The translations under genes were made by a program, and so were the position numbers. The notes under the pieces were generated by a model. That model did no database searches. It was not told the DNA's origin and saw nothing but the letters and a program-made list of their open reading frames with translations. 64,000 nt of DNA from Nitrosovibrio sp. Nv6 (GTDB lineage: Bacteria > Pseudomonadota > Gammaproteobacteria > Burkholderiales > Nitrosomonadaceae): assembly GCF_900110495.1 (NCBI RefSeq), contig NZ_FODX01000001.1, forward strand, positions 1,054,001 to 1,118,000. Reading direction: 5' to 3'. Numbering within the stretch: position 1 is the first letter of the stretch; every line of letters starts with the position of its first letter. Shown here one piece after another: positions 1-8,945 of the stretch.

Positions 1-752
1 GGATCTCCCAGGCAGACCCCAAGCGCGCCTGCGCCGCTGGCCAGAATGATGCCCTGGTTGCGGTCCATCCACGATGCCGCTTGTGCACGCCAGCAATAAA
101 TCGCATCCTCGAAATTGCCCGCGATGGCAAAACTCATGGCAGTCGCTCTTGCCGGCAGCCAGTCAATGATCTTGAATGCTTTCACGGCAAAGTCCCCAAA
201 TGCGTCCGTACGTCCGCCCCAGCGCTCATCCAGTAATTCCGCCAGCCGATACAGGACTGCCCCCAACGGTCCGGGCAATAGTGCAAAACAGATAATAATT
301 CCGAATACATAGCGATGCGAATAGATCAGGCCCGTCTCGATGGTGATTCGCGCAATTTCCTGACTGCTGAGGTCGTCTGCTTCTACCCCATGCAGCTTCC
401 ACAACAGCTTGCGAGCAAGAAGCAAATCCTTGTTCTCAAGCGCATCCCTGATTTCATTGGATGAATAGCTGAACTGGCGAAAACACATGGTGAGATAAAG
501 CGTTATTACGTTCCATGCCCATGCCAGTAGCGGGCTTAGGTTATACAATAAATAGTAGATCCAGACGGAGAGCAGCAGTACGGGGATTACGGCGACTACC
601 CAGGCAGCGATGACATGTCTGCGCAGACCGGTGTTGAAATAACGCTCCAGCGAATCGGCATAGGAGAGAAAAAGCGAGACAATACGATTGCGGTCGCTAC
701 CGGGACGCCATCGCTCCAGCAGGAGAACGAAAATCAATGAAAAAAAGGTCAT
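1..752 (-). CDS. CobD/CbiB-family integral membrane protein (3' end outside the window)
   Basis: About 250 codons are visible from an ATG at 752 and run off the left edge. The N-terminus MTFFSLIFVLLLERWRP is hydrophobic, further membrane segments follow around residues 50-80 and 140-160, and a conserved-looking NFEDAIYCWRAQA stretch lies near residue 215. This matches the CobD/CbiB-type family (PF03186) that betaproteobacteria often carry outside cobalamin clusters. True CobD makes adenosylcobinamide, but no other cobalamin gene is visible here, so the role is unproven. It sits upstream of and divergently from nothing close; sucD ends just behind its start on the same strand. Confidence 0.75.
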   Translation of the reverse strand, partial: MTFFSLIFVLLLERWRPGSDRNRIVSLFLSYADSLERYFNTGLRRHVIAAWVVAVIPVLLLSVWIYYLLYNLSPLLAWAWNVITLYLTMCFRQFSYSSNEIRDALENKDLLLARKLLWKLHGVEADDLSSQEIARITIETGLIYSHRYVFGIIICFALLPGPLGAVLYRLAELLDERWGGRTDAFGDFAVKAFKIIDWLPARATAMSFAIAGNFEDAIYCWRAQAASWMDRNQGIILASGAGALGVCLGD

Positions 753-808
753 CGCAAAAAGGCCGTTGTAGTCAAGTCAGTTCGCTTTCAAATATGCTGG
801 CAACATTA

Positions 809-1684
809 TCACAGCACTGATTTGAGCACTTTGCCCATCTCGGCGGGATTTCGCGTGACTTTAATCCCGCACTCCTCCAGCACCGCAAGCTTTTCCTGCG
901 CCGTGCCCTTGCCGCCCGAAATGACCGCGCCGGCATGCCCCATGCGTCTACCCGGCGGCGCTGTCAGGCCGGCAATGAAACCGACCAGTGGTTTTTGCAT
1001 ATTATCCCTGACCCAGCGGGCACAATCTTCCTCATCGGAACCCCCGATTTCGCCTACCATCAAAACGGCATCGGTTTCATCGTCGTCATTGAACAATTTC
1101 ATCACATCAAGATGTTTCAGGCCATTCACCGGGTCACCGCCAATACCTATACAGGTGGACTGTCCCAATCCCTGCTCCATCAATTGCGCCACCGCCTCGT
1201 ATGTCAGCGTTCCGGAGCGCGACACCACGCCAATGCGGCCCTTCTTGTGGATGTAGCCCGGCATGATACCTATCTTGATTTCGTCGGGTGTGATAATGCC
1301 CGGACAGTTGGGGCCGATCAATCTGGTTTTACGCCCCTGCATCTTGTAGCAGATGCGCAACATGTCGCGAACCGGGATGCCCTCAGTAATGCAGATTACC
1401 AGGTCCAGTTCAGCATCCACCGCCTCATCGATCGCGGCAGCGGCGAATGGCGGCGGCACGTAGATTACGGAAACCGTTGCACCGGTCGCCTGCTTTGCCT
1501 CCCTGACGGTGGCAAATACCGGAATACCTTCGAAGTCCTCGCCCGCTTTTTTCGGATTTACCCCGGCAACAAAACAATCTTTTCCGTAAGCGTAATCACG
1601 GCACATCCGAGTATGGAACTGCCCGGTCTTGCCGGTAATACCCTGCGTCATCACCCGGGTGTCCCGGTTAATCAGGATGGACAT
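809..1684 (-). CDS. sucD: Succinyl-CoA synthetase (succinate-CoA ligase) alpha subunit
   Basis: The 291-residue length is normal for the family. This TCA-cycle subunit binds CoA and carries the phosphohistidine in the reversible ADP/GDP-forming conversion of succinyl-CoA to succinate. The N-terminal Rossmann CoA-binding motif [11 protein letters not shown] lies at about residues 16-26, and the catalytic histidine is in [11 protein letters not shown] at about residue 250. The ATG starts one base after the sucC stop codon, so the two are co-transcribed and translationally coupled, as in most proteobacteria. Confidence 0.97.
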   Translation of the reverse strand: MSILINRDTRVMTQGITGKTGQFHTRMCRDYAYGKDCFVAGVNPKKAGEDFEGIPVFATVREAKQATGATVSVIYVPPPFAAAAIDEAVDAELDLVICITEGIPVRDMLRICYKMQGRKTRLIGPNCPGIITPDEIKIGIMPGYIHKKGRIGVVSRSGTLTYEAVAQLMEQGLGQSTCIGIGGDPVNGLKHLDVMKLFNDDDETDAVLMVGEIGGSDEEDCARWVRDNMQKPLVGFIAGLTAPPGRRMGHAGAVISGGKGTAQEKLAVLEECGIKVTRNPAEMGKVLKSVL

Positions 1685-1685
1685 G

Positions 1686-2876
1686 TTATGCTCCTCCCAT
1701 CGCTGATTCCGCTGCCGACGCTGCCGCCGTAACAGCCTTCTCCGCGGCGTCGGCCATATTGCCCGCCGAAATAATCAGCAACCTGGACTCGGCGAGAATC
1801 TTTTTGCCCAAGTCCACATTGGTCCCTTCGAGTCGCACCACCAATGGCACCTTCAGCTTCACCTCGCGCGCCGCTGCCACCACCCCTTCGGCAATCACGT
1901 CGCACTTCATGATGCCGCCAAATATGTTTATCAATATGGCTTGCAGATTCGGGTTGCGTAGCATCAGTTTGAACGCCTCCGCCACCTTCTCGGCGGTGGC
2001 GCCGCCTCCCACATCCAGAAAGTTGGCGGGGCTTCCTCCATAGAGCTTGATGATATCCATGGTTGCCATTGCCAGACCCGCGCCATTAACCAGGCATCCG
2101 ATATTTCCGTCCAGCGAGATATAGGAGAGATCATGCCTGGATGCCTCGATCTCCGCCGGATCTTCCTCGTCCAGGTCGCGCAATTCGGCAATATCAGGAT
2201 GGCGGAACAGGGCGTTGTCGTCAAAATTCATTTTCGCATCGAGGGCGACGAGGTGGCCCTCAGCGGTTAGTATCAATGGATTGATTTCGAGCAGCGAAGC
2301 ATCGGTGCTGTCATAGGCCCGATACAAGCCCTGCAACAGGGTTCGCGCTGCTGCCGCGGCTGATTCCTCAATACCGATCTTGCGCGCAACGTCTTCGGCA
2401 TCCTGGGCAGTTAAGCCGGCCAATGGATCGATGAACACCTTGTGAATCTTTTCCGGCGTTCCGGCGGCAACCTCTTCGATATCCATCCCGCCTTCTGAAC
2501 TTGCTACCAGGCAGACGCGCCGGCTGCTGCGATCCACTACCAGGCCGATATAAAGCTCTTTCCTGATATCGACCCCCTCCTCAACCAGAAGCCGCCGTAC
2601 AACCTGGCCCTGCGGGCCGGTCTGATGCGTGACAAGCGTCATACCGAGTATTTTCGCGGCGAACTGTTTCACTTCGTCGAGCGACTTCGCCAATTTTACG
2701 CCGCCACCCTTACCGCGCCCACCGGCGTGAATCTGCGCCTTGACAACCCACGCGCTCCCACCCAGTTGCTCAGCTGCCTTCACCGCTTCATCAATGCTGA
2801 AGCAGGCACTGCCGCGCGGGGTGTTAATGGCGAACCGGCGCAAGATATCTTTAGCCTGGTATTCGTGAATTTTCAT
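1686..2876 (-). CDS. sucC: Succinyl-CoA synthetase (succinate-CoA ligase) beta subunit
   Basis: A 396-residue ATP-grasp protein with the family start [15 protein letters not shown]. Visible motifs are the glycine-rich nucleotide-binding stretch [14 protein letters not shown] (about residues 51-64), [10 protein letters not shown] with the metal/nucleotide-site Glu-Asn pair, and [16 protein letters not shown] toward the C-terminus. It binds nucleotide and succinate and pairs with SucD. It is the first gene of the sucCD operon. The upstream 440 bases hold no gene, so the promoter must lie there, though no convincing -35/-10 pair was identified. Confidence 0.97.
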   Translation of the reverse strand: MKIHEYQAKDILRRFAINTPRGSACFSIDEAVKAAEQLGGSAWVVKAQIHAGGRGKGGGVKLAKSLDEVKQFAAKILGMTLVTHQTGPQGQVVRRLLVEEGVDIRKELYIGLVVDRSSRRVCLVASSEGGMDIEEVAAGTPEKIHKVFIDPLAGLTAQDAEDVARKIGIEESAAAAARTLLQGLYRAYDSTDASLLEINPLILTAEGHLVALDAKMNFDDNALFRHPDIAELRDLDEEDPAEIEASRHDLSYISLDGNIGCLVNGAGLAMATMDIIKLYGGSPANFLDVGGGATAEKVAEAFKLMLRNPNLQAILINIFGGIMKCDVIAEGVVAAAREVKLKVPLVVRLEGTNVDLGKKILAESRLLIISAGNMADAAEKAVTAAASAAESAMGGA

Positions 2877-3320
2877 GGCCCCTCCCGCGATTCAATAATG
2901 GAGTATATCGCAATAGTTTTGCGGACGTCGTGCGAAGGGGGCGATTCCGCCCGGGCCGACATAGCTTTGAGAAACAGGACCAATACTACAGATACCACAG
3001 ATACCCAAAGGCGGCGCCCGCCCCTTGAAAATTAAATGGCTGTTTATATCTCCGCCTCGCATTAGATCACCGGTGACGTTGTCTCCCCCTCCAGCTGCGA
3101 TACAGCATCTACCAGGCTCTTCGTTTTGCATCGCATCGATCCCTAGCAGCCTGTCGGACTTAAAGGAAATCCCTTCAAATCCGACAGACTGCGAGAAGCG
3201 AGAACATCACGAAAAAAAGTGTAACCATTCGGCTCGAGCTTCGTTAAATGCAACAGATTCCAAGCAGCAGTGCCCTGGAATCTTTTTTGGGATTTCCATA
3301 TCAAAAAAGAGATTTTAGTA
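2877..3320. other. Intergenic region between divergent sucC and the deacetylase gene
   Basis: There is no gene-like ORF here beyond short shadows. It contains a prominent inverted repeat (3148-3190, listed separately) and, near the right end, an A/T-rich imperfect inverted repeat around 3282-3316 just before the deacetylase start. The leaders of both divergent genes must be here. Confidence 0.6.
3148..3190. repeat. Long imperfect inverted repeat (hairpin element)
   Basis: Positions 3148-3166 pair with 3172-3190 (19 positions, 3 substitutions) around a short loop. Each substitution becomes a G-U pair if read from the minus strand. The outer end reads CAGCCTGTCGGACTT. There is no T-run on either side, so a simple terminator is unlikely. 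A small dispersed palindromic element (MITE- or REP-like) is the best guess, but only one copy is in this window. Confidence 0.6.
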
Positions 3321-5459
3321 ATGAAAAAGAACTTCCACATAACACGCACCTTGCTTGCCTCCATGACAATATGGCTGGCTTTAACGGTTGGGGCGATGCC
3401 TGCATTTGCTGACAATGCCGTGAGACTGAAAATATTGATCATCGCGACAGGCGATGTAGCGGAAGACCCAGGATTGGCCTACATCAAACCCGTCCTTGAG
3501 GAAATGGGAGTGGAATACGATGTATTAAACGCCGGCGCACGGGATCTGACACCTGCGATACTCGCCTCCACTTCGGCCGGAACCGCCTGCAAAGCTGAGG
3601 ATGCTGGCTGTGTAGGCAACTATAATGGCATCGTCATGACTGACTCCGACTCGGTTCCAAGCTTCACACCATCAGAATGGGACATCCTGCACGATTACCA
3701 GAAAGACTTCGGTGTCCGCCAAGCCGTGCTATCAGGCTGGCCGGGCACTTATCGGGATCCAGAACCTCCTTATGGCGTCTACCTGGACTATGGTCTTGTC
3801 TATTCGTCCAGTTCAACCGACTACGACGCCCATTGGACAGTGCCTCCCGCTTATAGCAAGGAAGTTTTCGAGTATGTGAACCGGACTAATCCACTTCCAA
3901 TTACAGACTTTGCCTTCGCGGCCAATGCTCGAAATGATACCAACGGGCTGCGGGACGGTTCTGTACCCCACGTTGAGCCACTCCTGAGAACGCAGGGTGA
4001 TGAAGCATTGGTATCCATCGTGCGGTACATGATCCCCTCTCGGACAACACCCGTGCGCGAGGTGATGATCTCTACGATTACGAATGCCTCATTCCTCTTT
4101 CATTCAAAAGTCCTGGCCTACGAGTTCATCAACTGGGTAACGCAAGGGGTATTCGTTGGGGCGCGCCGTGTTCATATGGCCGCCCATGTGGACGATCTGT
4201 TCCGCCCCAACAGTCTATGGGATCCTGCCCTCAAGAAGGATAATCCGGCCAATATCTATCGCTTGAATGGCGCCGACATCAATAATGCAGTGAGCAAACA
4301 GGCCGCCTTTCGTGCCGCGCACCCGTTAGCCCGTAATTTTAAGCTGGATTTTCCCTTCAACGGTTCCTGGGCTGTAGTCGATCCGAACGCAATGCCGCTG
4401 ACTGTAAACTTGACAGAAGACCTGGTAGCTGCGGTGGCTGCAACCAAGGCAAATTTCCGCTTCATCAACCATACCTTCTCTCATCCAGACATGGCTAAAG
4501 CACCGGTTCCAGCCAATGCTCCTTGTGATTACGTCACGTTTACCGACATTTCCGCCATTGAAGCGGAAATCGCCAAAAACCGTATTGTCTGGAGTCTTCT
4601 GGGTCTTCCCGAGAGAAGTCAAAACAACCGGGTGCTTGTAAGCGGCGGCCATTCTGGCCTTAAGGATCCCAGATGCACCAATGATTCGGCGTTGCACCTG
4701 GATATGTTTGACGTTCAAGCTGATGACATCGCATTTGATGCGGGCGGCGCCAATCCGTTATTCCTTGAAGCCGCTGCAAAAGCCGGCGTTGTCTACCTTG
4801 CCGCCGACTCGTCGCAGCGGGCTGAGAACATGGAACAGTATATCGCGCAGTACAAGGATGACAGCCCAACGGATCGGCTAATGTTGCCACGCTGGCCGAC
4901 CGATATTTTTTATAATGTGACGAATCCATCCCAACTGGAAGATGAGTACAATTATGTTTACCATCGAAGATATATTAGCGCGGGACAAAATCCATGTGAA
5001 ATACCGATGGCAATTTGCGCCCCCCGAAATTATGCGGAAATTCTCATGGCCGAGGCCGATATGGCTTTGCGGCATATGCTGACCTTTAAGAAATGGCCCC
5101 ATTTTTTTCATCAAGCGAACTTGGCCAGATATGATGAGAGCGGCAATACGCTCCAGTTTGACTGGTTAAATGCCGTCTTCACAGAATACGAGCGGATGTT
5201 TAACCTACCGGTCAAGAATTATCCCTATTATCTGATCGGAGACTACACTTCAGAAAGTCTCAACGCCAAATCCGCGACTATTCATGCGACGTGGAACCGC
5301 ACGACCAATCAGGTCACTCTATCGGCAGACAAAGCTGTACCCCATCTGCTTGCCACCGGCCTCTCGGGCGGAGAGCGGTACGGGGGCCAATTTATCAGTC
5401 GCATTTCCGTCAACACGAACTCCACAGCGTTTGCGGTCGACAGGGCGCTGACTCAGTAA
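3321..5459 (+). CDS. Secreted Agd3-like carbohydrate deacetylase (NodB-related / CE18-like)
   Basis: Starting at the ATG at 3321 gives a classic signal peptide of about 31 residues (MKKNFHITRTLL, a hydrophobic core, then an AxA-type cleavage at PAFADN) and a protein of 712 residues. After the signal comes a flavodoxin-like/CBM-like region beginning LKILIIATGD. The middle contains HMAAHVDDLF, then FINHTFSHPDM, spaced like the Asp-Asp and His-x3-5-His metal ligands of NodB-type deacetylases. The overall order resembles fungal/bacterial Agd3 proteins, which deacetylate an exopolysaccharide. An upstream in-frame start at 3270 would disrupt the signal peptide and was rejected. It is followed by a second small exported protein, possibly co-transcribed. 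The family call is from memory of motifs. Confidence 0.7.
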   Translation: MKKNFHITRTLLASMTIWLALTVGAMPAFADNAVRLKILIIATGDVAEDPGLAYIKPVLEEMGVEYDVLNAGARDLTPAILASTSAGTACKAEDAGCVGNYNGIVMTDSDSVPSFTPSEWDILHDYQKDFGVRQAVLSGWPGTYRDPEPPYGVYLDYGLVYSSSSTDYDAHWTVPPAYSKEVFEYVNRTNPLPITDFAFAANARNDTNGLRDGSVPHVEPLLRTQGDEALVSIVRYMIPSRTTPVREVMISTITNASFLFHSKVLAYEFINWVTQGVFVGARRVHMAAHVDDLFRPNSLWDPALKKDNPANIYRLNGADINNAVSKQAAFRAAHPLARNFKLDFPFNGSWAVVDPNAMPLTVNLTEDLVAAVAATKANFRFINHTFSHPDMAKAPVPANAPCDYVTFTDISAIEAEIAKNRIVWSLLGLPERSQNNRVLVSGGHSGLKDPRCTNDSALHLDMFDVQADDIAFDAGGANPLFLEAAAKAGVVYLAADSSQRAENMEQYIAQYKDDSPTDRLMLPRWPTDIFYNVTNPSQLEDEYNYVYHRRYISAGQNPCEIPMAICAPRNYAEILMAEADMALRHMLTFKKWPHFFHQANLARYDESGNTLQFDWLNAVFTEYERMFNLPVKNYPYYLIGDYTSESLNAKSATIHATWNRTTNQVTLSADKAVPHLLATGLSGGERYGGQFISRISVNTNSTAFAVDRALTQ

Positions 5460-5514
5460 GCGCCGCTACTTTTCGGATTTCCTGCGTAAAAAGTAAACGA
5501 TTACAGTACTTTAA

Positions 5515-5874
5515 ATGATACCGCACATTCACTCGACCAAGGCCATCGTTACCCTGCTGATTGCCGCCCTCGCAATCGTAATTAGCGATGGGACTCCGGG
5601 TTTGGCACAGGCATTCACGGATGGAGCCCCAGGATTGGCACAGGCCAGGGAAAAAGCTGATGAAACCGCCCAACCAGCTAATAATGAGAAGAATAGAAAG
5701 AAGATACGAAAGGAAATTGACGAGAAATTAAAGGCGCGGGAACCGTTGTATCCTCGGCAGGCTGAATCGCTGGCAAAGCAATATAAAGAGACTGCAGCGA
5801 TTGTTGCACGCCAAGGCAGTGACCCCAAACCGCTTCTTGAAGCCGCTGCTTATTTCGAGAGTCAGTCTGAATAA
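5515..5874 (+). CDS. Small predicted exported protein of unknown function
   Basis: 119 residues. An N-terminal hydrophobic segment (about residues 9-24) ends in small residues, then come two near-identical copies of a DGxPGLAQA unit (about residues 26-45), encoded by a short tandem duplication at roughly 5588-5645, and a charged, lysine/glutamate-rich helical remainder. The duplication spans the likely signal-peptide cleavage zone, so two cleavage sites could exist. It follows the deacetylase gene by 55 bases on the same strand and may be part of that unit. No family was recognised. Confidence 0.6.
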   Translation: MIPHIHSTKAIVTLLIAALAIVISDGTPGLAQAFTDGAPGLAQAREKADETAQPANNEKNRKKIRKEIDEKLKAREPLYPRQAESLAKQYKETAAIVARQGSDPKPLLEAAAYFESQSE

Positions 5875-6496
5875 AATCGCTTTTCTGTTGGACGATCACG
5901 TAAATGTCCCTGATCGGGGCTGGTCGAGCAATCGGGACAGTGCGTCTCGCACTGCCTTCTGGCTATTCGAAGATACACGCGCATCCTCCTTGATCTCCGT
6001 CTCCACTACTGCCCCTGAAATGAGTGGGAGTGACTAATGGGGATCATCGAAGCGAAGACCGGCCCTGACTAGAGCTGAGTCAGTTATATGCGAACCGATA
6101 GGTAGCACTTAATGCCATATATTGAGGCTGTAATGATTTGGCGAATTGCAGTGCTCCAGGTCATTCAGGATCCCATCGCAACCTCAATCCAATGAGGGGA
6201 GGGGGCCTAGAAAGTCTGGACCTAACATCTCCAGACCGCGCTCCTCCCTTTCATTTCATAAACCGTAAAAAAAGGTAAAAAATGGCTATAAATCTGCTGC
6301 TAGACTCTACCAGAAGCCCTGCAGTAGATTTAGATCAAGCTCCTGCTACCCTTCATATCTCCAGAACGGAAATAAATTAGCCATAGACGCCCAGAGGGCT
6401 CAGTTAGTCTCCTAGCTGATTCTCGGGTGTACTTCAGTCCAATAGCAATTAGTTCCAGTCGATACTATTGTGATAACTGCTTACACAGCTGAGCTA
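5875..6496. other. Gene-poor degenerate stretch
   Basis: No ORF with convincing start, ribosome site and protein-like composition was found on either strand. A short minus-strand open stretch near 5900-6020 looks protein-like but has no start codon and may be another gene remnant. This strip leads into the broken mobile-element genes at 6.7-7.5 kb. Confidence 0.5.
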
Positions 6497-6733
6497 ATGA
6501 CCGCAATGGCGTTATATCAAGACCAGAGCTTTCTCATTCAATCCAGTCAGCCCCTTTTCGATCTGAAGAGCGCTCCTGGCGCCATCGCTATCGCTTCGGG
6601 AATTTATAGATGCAATGGATGTGGACGTGAAATAGCAGTCGAAAAAGGATATGAACTACCATCCCATGGCAAGCATCACCATGGATTCCAGTTTGGACCG
6701 GTGACTTGGCAACTCATCGTTGCGGCTATATGA
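6497..6733 (+). CDS. Small zinc-ribbon-like protein
   Basis: About 78 residues from the ATG at 6497. The core reads GIYRCNGCGREIAVEKGYELP followed by HGKHHH, with a C-terminal VTWQLIVAA. A CxxC knuckle followed by a His-rich loop is typical of a widespread family of short uncharacterised proteins (GIYRCxxCGxEI type) found beside mobile DNA and elsewhere. Only one cysteine pair is present, so metal binding may use the histidines. Start choice is uncertain: ATG at 6497 or 6506. It lies in a decayed region but its reading frame is intact. Confidence 0.55.
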   Translation: MTAMALYQDQSFLIQSSQPLFDLKSAPGAIAIASGIYRCNGCGREIAVEKGYELPSHGKHHHGFQFGPVTWQLIVAAI

Positions 6734-6759
6734 CGAGGGGATTTAAACCAATGAATGAC

Positions 6760-6905
6760 CAGTATGTGCTTGCCGAATGTAAGAGCAACCGAGTTACGGC
6801 TGGGGTCAGCAGGAGAATTACTAGGGTTCGAGCAGACATTGATAGTTAAACCACGATACCCATTCCAGGGTGGCCAGTTTCACCGCCGCCTTTGTCTTCG
6901 TTACA
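6760..6905 (-). pseudogene. 3' remnant of an IS3-family transposase (OrfB)
   Basis: Read from the minus strand, this gives KLATLEWVSWFN then CLLEP, matching the C-terminal signature (ATLEWVDWFNxxRLLEP) of IS3-group transposases just after the last catalytic Glu. The frame stops directly after LLEP and a shifted frame continues with SNSPADPS, where the family has GNIPPAEAE. No terminal repeats or upstream catalytic part are found. It is a decayed fragment. Confidence 0.7.
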
Positions 6906-7094
6906 TTGAAAATGACCTGCTGTCGGGGTGGTTCAACGTGCCAGCGTCCAGTTCATACCTTAAAGCTCAGGGAGCCGGCTAAGTTGCAGGCATTCATTGC
7001 AATCTCTTGGGTTTACTCATGACCAAATACTCTGGGTTTGAACATTCACAACTAGCAGAATTACCAGTAGAACTACTTGAGCCAGACGATCTTC

Positions 7095-7460
7095 TGGTCA
7101 GTGCATCCATTCTGGCATGTTCCTCTTCGGTGAGCTCTCGCTTGACCGTCCTTACACGTCCAAATTAAGCCCAATCGGAATAGTCGAATTGAGTTCGAAC
7201 CTGTATCCATGCATAACCTTCCGCTTTCAGGTGTCCCACAGCCGCTTCTGCAATTCGCGATCGTCAGTCAGCGCAAGGGCGGATATCTGCTCGAAGTTGA
7301 TTTCTCCTTCCGCTACAGTCCGAAAATCTTTGGCGAAACATTGCTCAATTTCAGGTAACGTGTGGCGGTCAGGGGCGAGACTCCAAAGCGCGGCGCAATC
7401 TCATCCGGCGAGAAACCGGCATCAATCAGGCTGGTAGTGTTGGGGCGGATTGGCGCGGGA
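7095..7460 (-). pseudogene. Frameshifted ParB-family partition protein remnant
   Basis: Three minus-strand frames in sequence give parts of one plasmid/ICE-type ParB. Frame one reads SLIDAGFSPDEIAPRFGVSP then LTATRYLKLSNVSPKIFGL and a stop (helix-turn-helix region). Frame two reads EGEINFEQISALALTDDREL. Frame three reads LKAEGYAWIQVRTQFDYSDW, and LTEEEHARMDALT follows further on. The order and content match the central and C-terminal parts of ParB proteins from integrative elements. At least two frameshifts and one stop make it non-functional. It points to an earlier integrative element next to the same tRNA site. Confidence 0.75.
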
Positions 7461-7714
7461 AGCACTGGAGTTACGGCCGAATTGAAGTGAATTCAAGTGC
7501 CGCTGCCGCAAGTAGCGCTTGCGGATCACAGGCCATGACAGGAAAGCCTTAAGCGGTTGCCGTGGCCTGTGAGATGCGGAAAACGAGAGGGGGAAGATTT
7601 TTAAATATGCTCCTGAGCCAACACGGCCGTCTACTTCCGAGTAGGCCACTCATGTGCGTTCAGCAGCTTATCAAGCTAAAAGGGTTACAAACAGGTTACA
7701 TTTACCAACAAATA

Positions 7715-7756
7715 AAAAGGGGTTACAAGAATTAACTTGCAACCCCTTTATTTTTT
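7715..7756 (-). terminator. Hairpin terminator, probably the native terminator of the tRNA gene
   Basis: Positions 7716-7729 pair with 7736-7749 (14 pairs, one G-U on the minus strand) around the loop AATTAA. T-rich tracts flank both sides, so it can work in both directions. On the minus strand it follows the CCA end of the left att repeat immediately, as a tRNA terminator would. Prophage insertion has moved it 42 kb away from the tRNA promoter side. Confidence 0.8.
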
Positions 7757-7801
7757 GGTGGGTCTGGCTGGACTCGAACCAGCGACCAAGGGATTATGAG
7801 T
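7755..7801. repeat. Left prophage attachment site (47-bp core)
   Basis: Identical over 47 bases to 49634-49680. It is the 3' part of the tRNA, from the anticodon loop through the T arm to the CCA end, read on the minus strand. Sequence differs immediately on both outer sides (TACTCTTT against CCCCTGCT to the right). This end keeps the original chromosomal 3' half of the tRNA plus its terminator. Confidence 0.95.
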
Positions 7802-7946
7802 TACTCTTTCTATCGGTTTAATATCAAGGAAATCAACAATATCAGAGACTTACAAGATGCCACAAAAGCAATAAACCGCCAAATACGCAATTGAATGGCA
7901 AAATAATCCGCACCATTTTAATGACGTCATGAATATGGTTTTTCGA
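7802..7946. other. Left prophage end, non-coding
   Basis: 145 bases between the att core and the last lysis gene. A perfect ATGACGTCAT palindrome lies near 7920. No ORF was identified; it probably contains the end of the late transcript and att arm sites. Confidence 0.5.
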
Positions 7947-8228
7947 TCACTTTGCCGCCTCCGGCAAACCCTGATTACACCCCTTCACAGCCGCCCGTAA
8001 CTTAATCTCGCATGCCCACCGTTCTTCTATTTCAGCACGCAGCGCCCTGTTGATCGTCAGAGCATCATCAGCCGGCGAAACACGGTCTACTGCGTACGAG
8101 TCCCTGCACTCCGCCGGCATCTCAACTTTACAATGTACCGGCACAAGCTTGTCAATAACCTTAGTCTCAATCACTGGCTTTCCGGCGCATCCGGCCAGAG
8201 CCAGGCTAAGAACTGCGATTCTGAACAT
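7947..8228 (-). CDS. Rz1-like outer-membrane spanin lipoprotein
   Basis: 93 residues. MFRIAVLSLALAGCAGKP is a lipoprotein signal with lipobox LAGC (Cys15 of the mature start). The start at 8228, preceded by GGAGCAGAAAGA, lies inside the 3' end of the Rz-like gene in another frame, the usual Rz/Rz1 arrangement. O-spanins join the inner-membrane spanin to fuse inner and outer membranes in the last step of lysis. The mature part is longer and less proline-rich than lambda Rz1, but several phage o-spanins look like this. Confidence 0.8.
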   Translation of the reverse strand: MFRIAVLSLALAGCAGKPVIETKVIDKLVPVHCKVEMPAECRDSYAVDRVSPADDALTINRALRAEIEERWACEIKLRAAVKGCNQGLPEAAK

Positions 8229-8583
8229 ATTCTTTCTGCTCCCTTTCAATTGTTTGGCACTGAGTCTCACCCGGGCGAGCCTGATAGGTATTAACCTCTT
8301 CCGCGAGCCTTGAGTGCTGTGCTGCCCAATACTGAGCGTCTTTCATTGCGGCAGCAGCTGCTTTCTCCTTCGCGACCAGCGCGCCAGTGACTTCTTTTAC
8401 CCCGGCCTGAACCGTGCCAATGTCGGTAGCACATTTCGCATTCGCTGCATCAGCAATCCTCACGCGCTCTTCCATCTTGGTAATTTGCGCGTCAGTTTTC
8501 CAGCCGTGAACTGTCCAGCCGCCGCCGAATCCAGCAAGCAATATGACAATTGGCAAAATGATGTAAGTTACAAAAAATGGCAT
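8206..8583 (-). CDS. Rz-like inner-membrane spanin
   Basis: 125 residues with one N-terminal membrane segment (about residues 5-25, FVTYIILPIVILLAGFGGGW) followed by a charged alanine-rich coiled-coil-like periplasmic part. Its last 23 bases overlap the start of the Rz1-like lipoprotein gene. Located after endolysin and holin, it completes the lysis cassette. Confidence 0.8.
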   Translation of the reverse strand: MPFFVTYIILPIVILLAGFGGGWTVHGWKTDAQITKMEERVRIADAANAKCATDIGTVQAGVKEVTGALVAKEKAAAAAMKDAQYWAAQHSRLAEEVNTYQARPGETQCQTIEREQKEYVQNRSS

Positions 8584-8654
8584 ATTTTCATCCCTTATCT
8601 ACCCCTCAACCCACTGATTTAAATCGATTGTAGGGCTTTAAAATCGCATAGATT

Positions 8655-8945
8655 TTAGGCAGTTTCGACCGCATAAACCTGTTTGCCTGGTTTGGCCCGA
8701 CGATGCCCGCCTTTGAGTCCGAGAGAGTGAAGGTAAGCATAAAAATGCTTGAACTCGGATAGGGTTGGTCTCTTGCCGCAGAGCCCCATCAACTCATAGA
8801 CTCCGTTTTGCACCAAGACGGTAACAACGCAGTTATACGGCCCCGGCACTCTCTCTGCATCATCATGGATGCGGACCAGCGCAACCGTAGGAGTCAACCA
8901 GTTGAGCGTTACCCGGCCGTTGCGGTAGTCGTAGTGGTAGGTCAC
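8655..8945 (-). CDS. Conserved phage protein of unknown function in the lysis cassette
   Basis: 96 residues from a GTG at 8945 that overlaps the endolysin stop (GTGA), a start chosen over longer forms that would overlap the endolysin by 100 bases. It contains VPGPYNCVVTVLVQNGVYEL and a basic C-terminus (GGHRRAKPGKQVYAVETA). There is no signal or membrane segment. The family is not identified; its position between endolysin and Rz suggests a late function. Confidence 0.7.
   Translation of the reverse strand: MTYHYDYRNGRVTLNWLTPTVALVRIHDDAERVPGPYNCVVTVLVQNGVYELMGLCGKRPTLSEFKHFYAYLHSLGLKGGHRRAKPGKQVYAVETA

Noticed and set aside
935..1732. Long plus-strand ORF opposite sucD
   Set aside because: Antisense shadow of sucD and sucC; no start context and no protein-like pattern.
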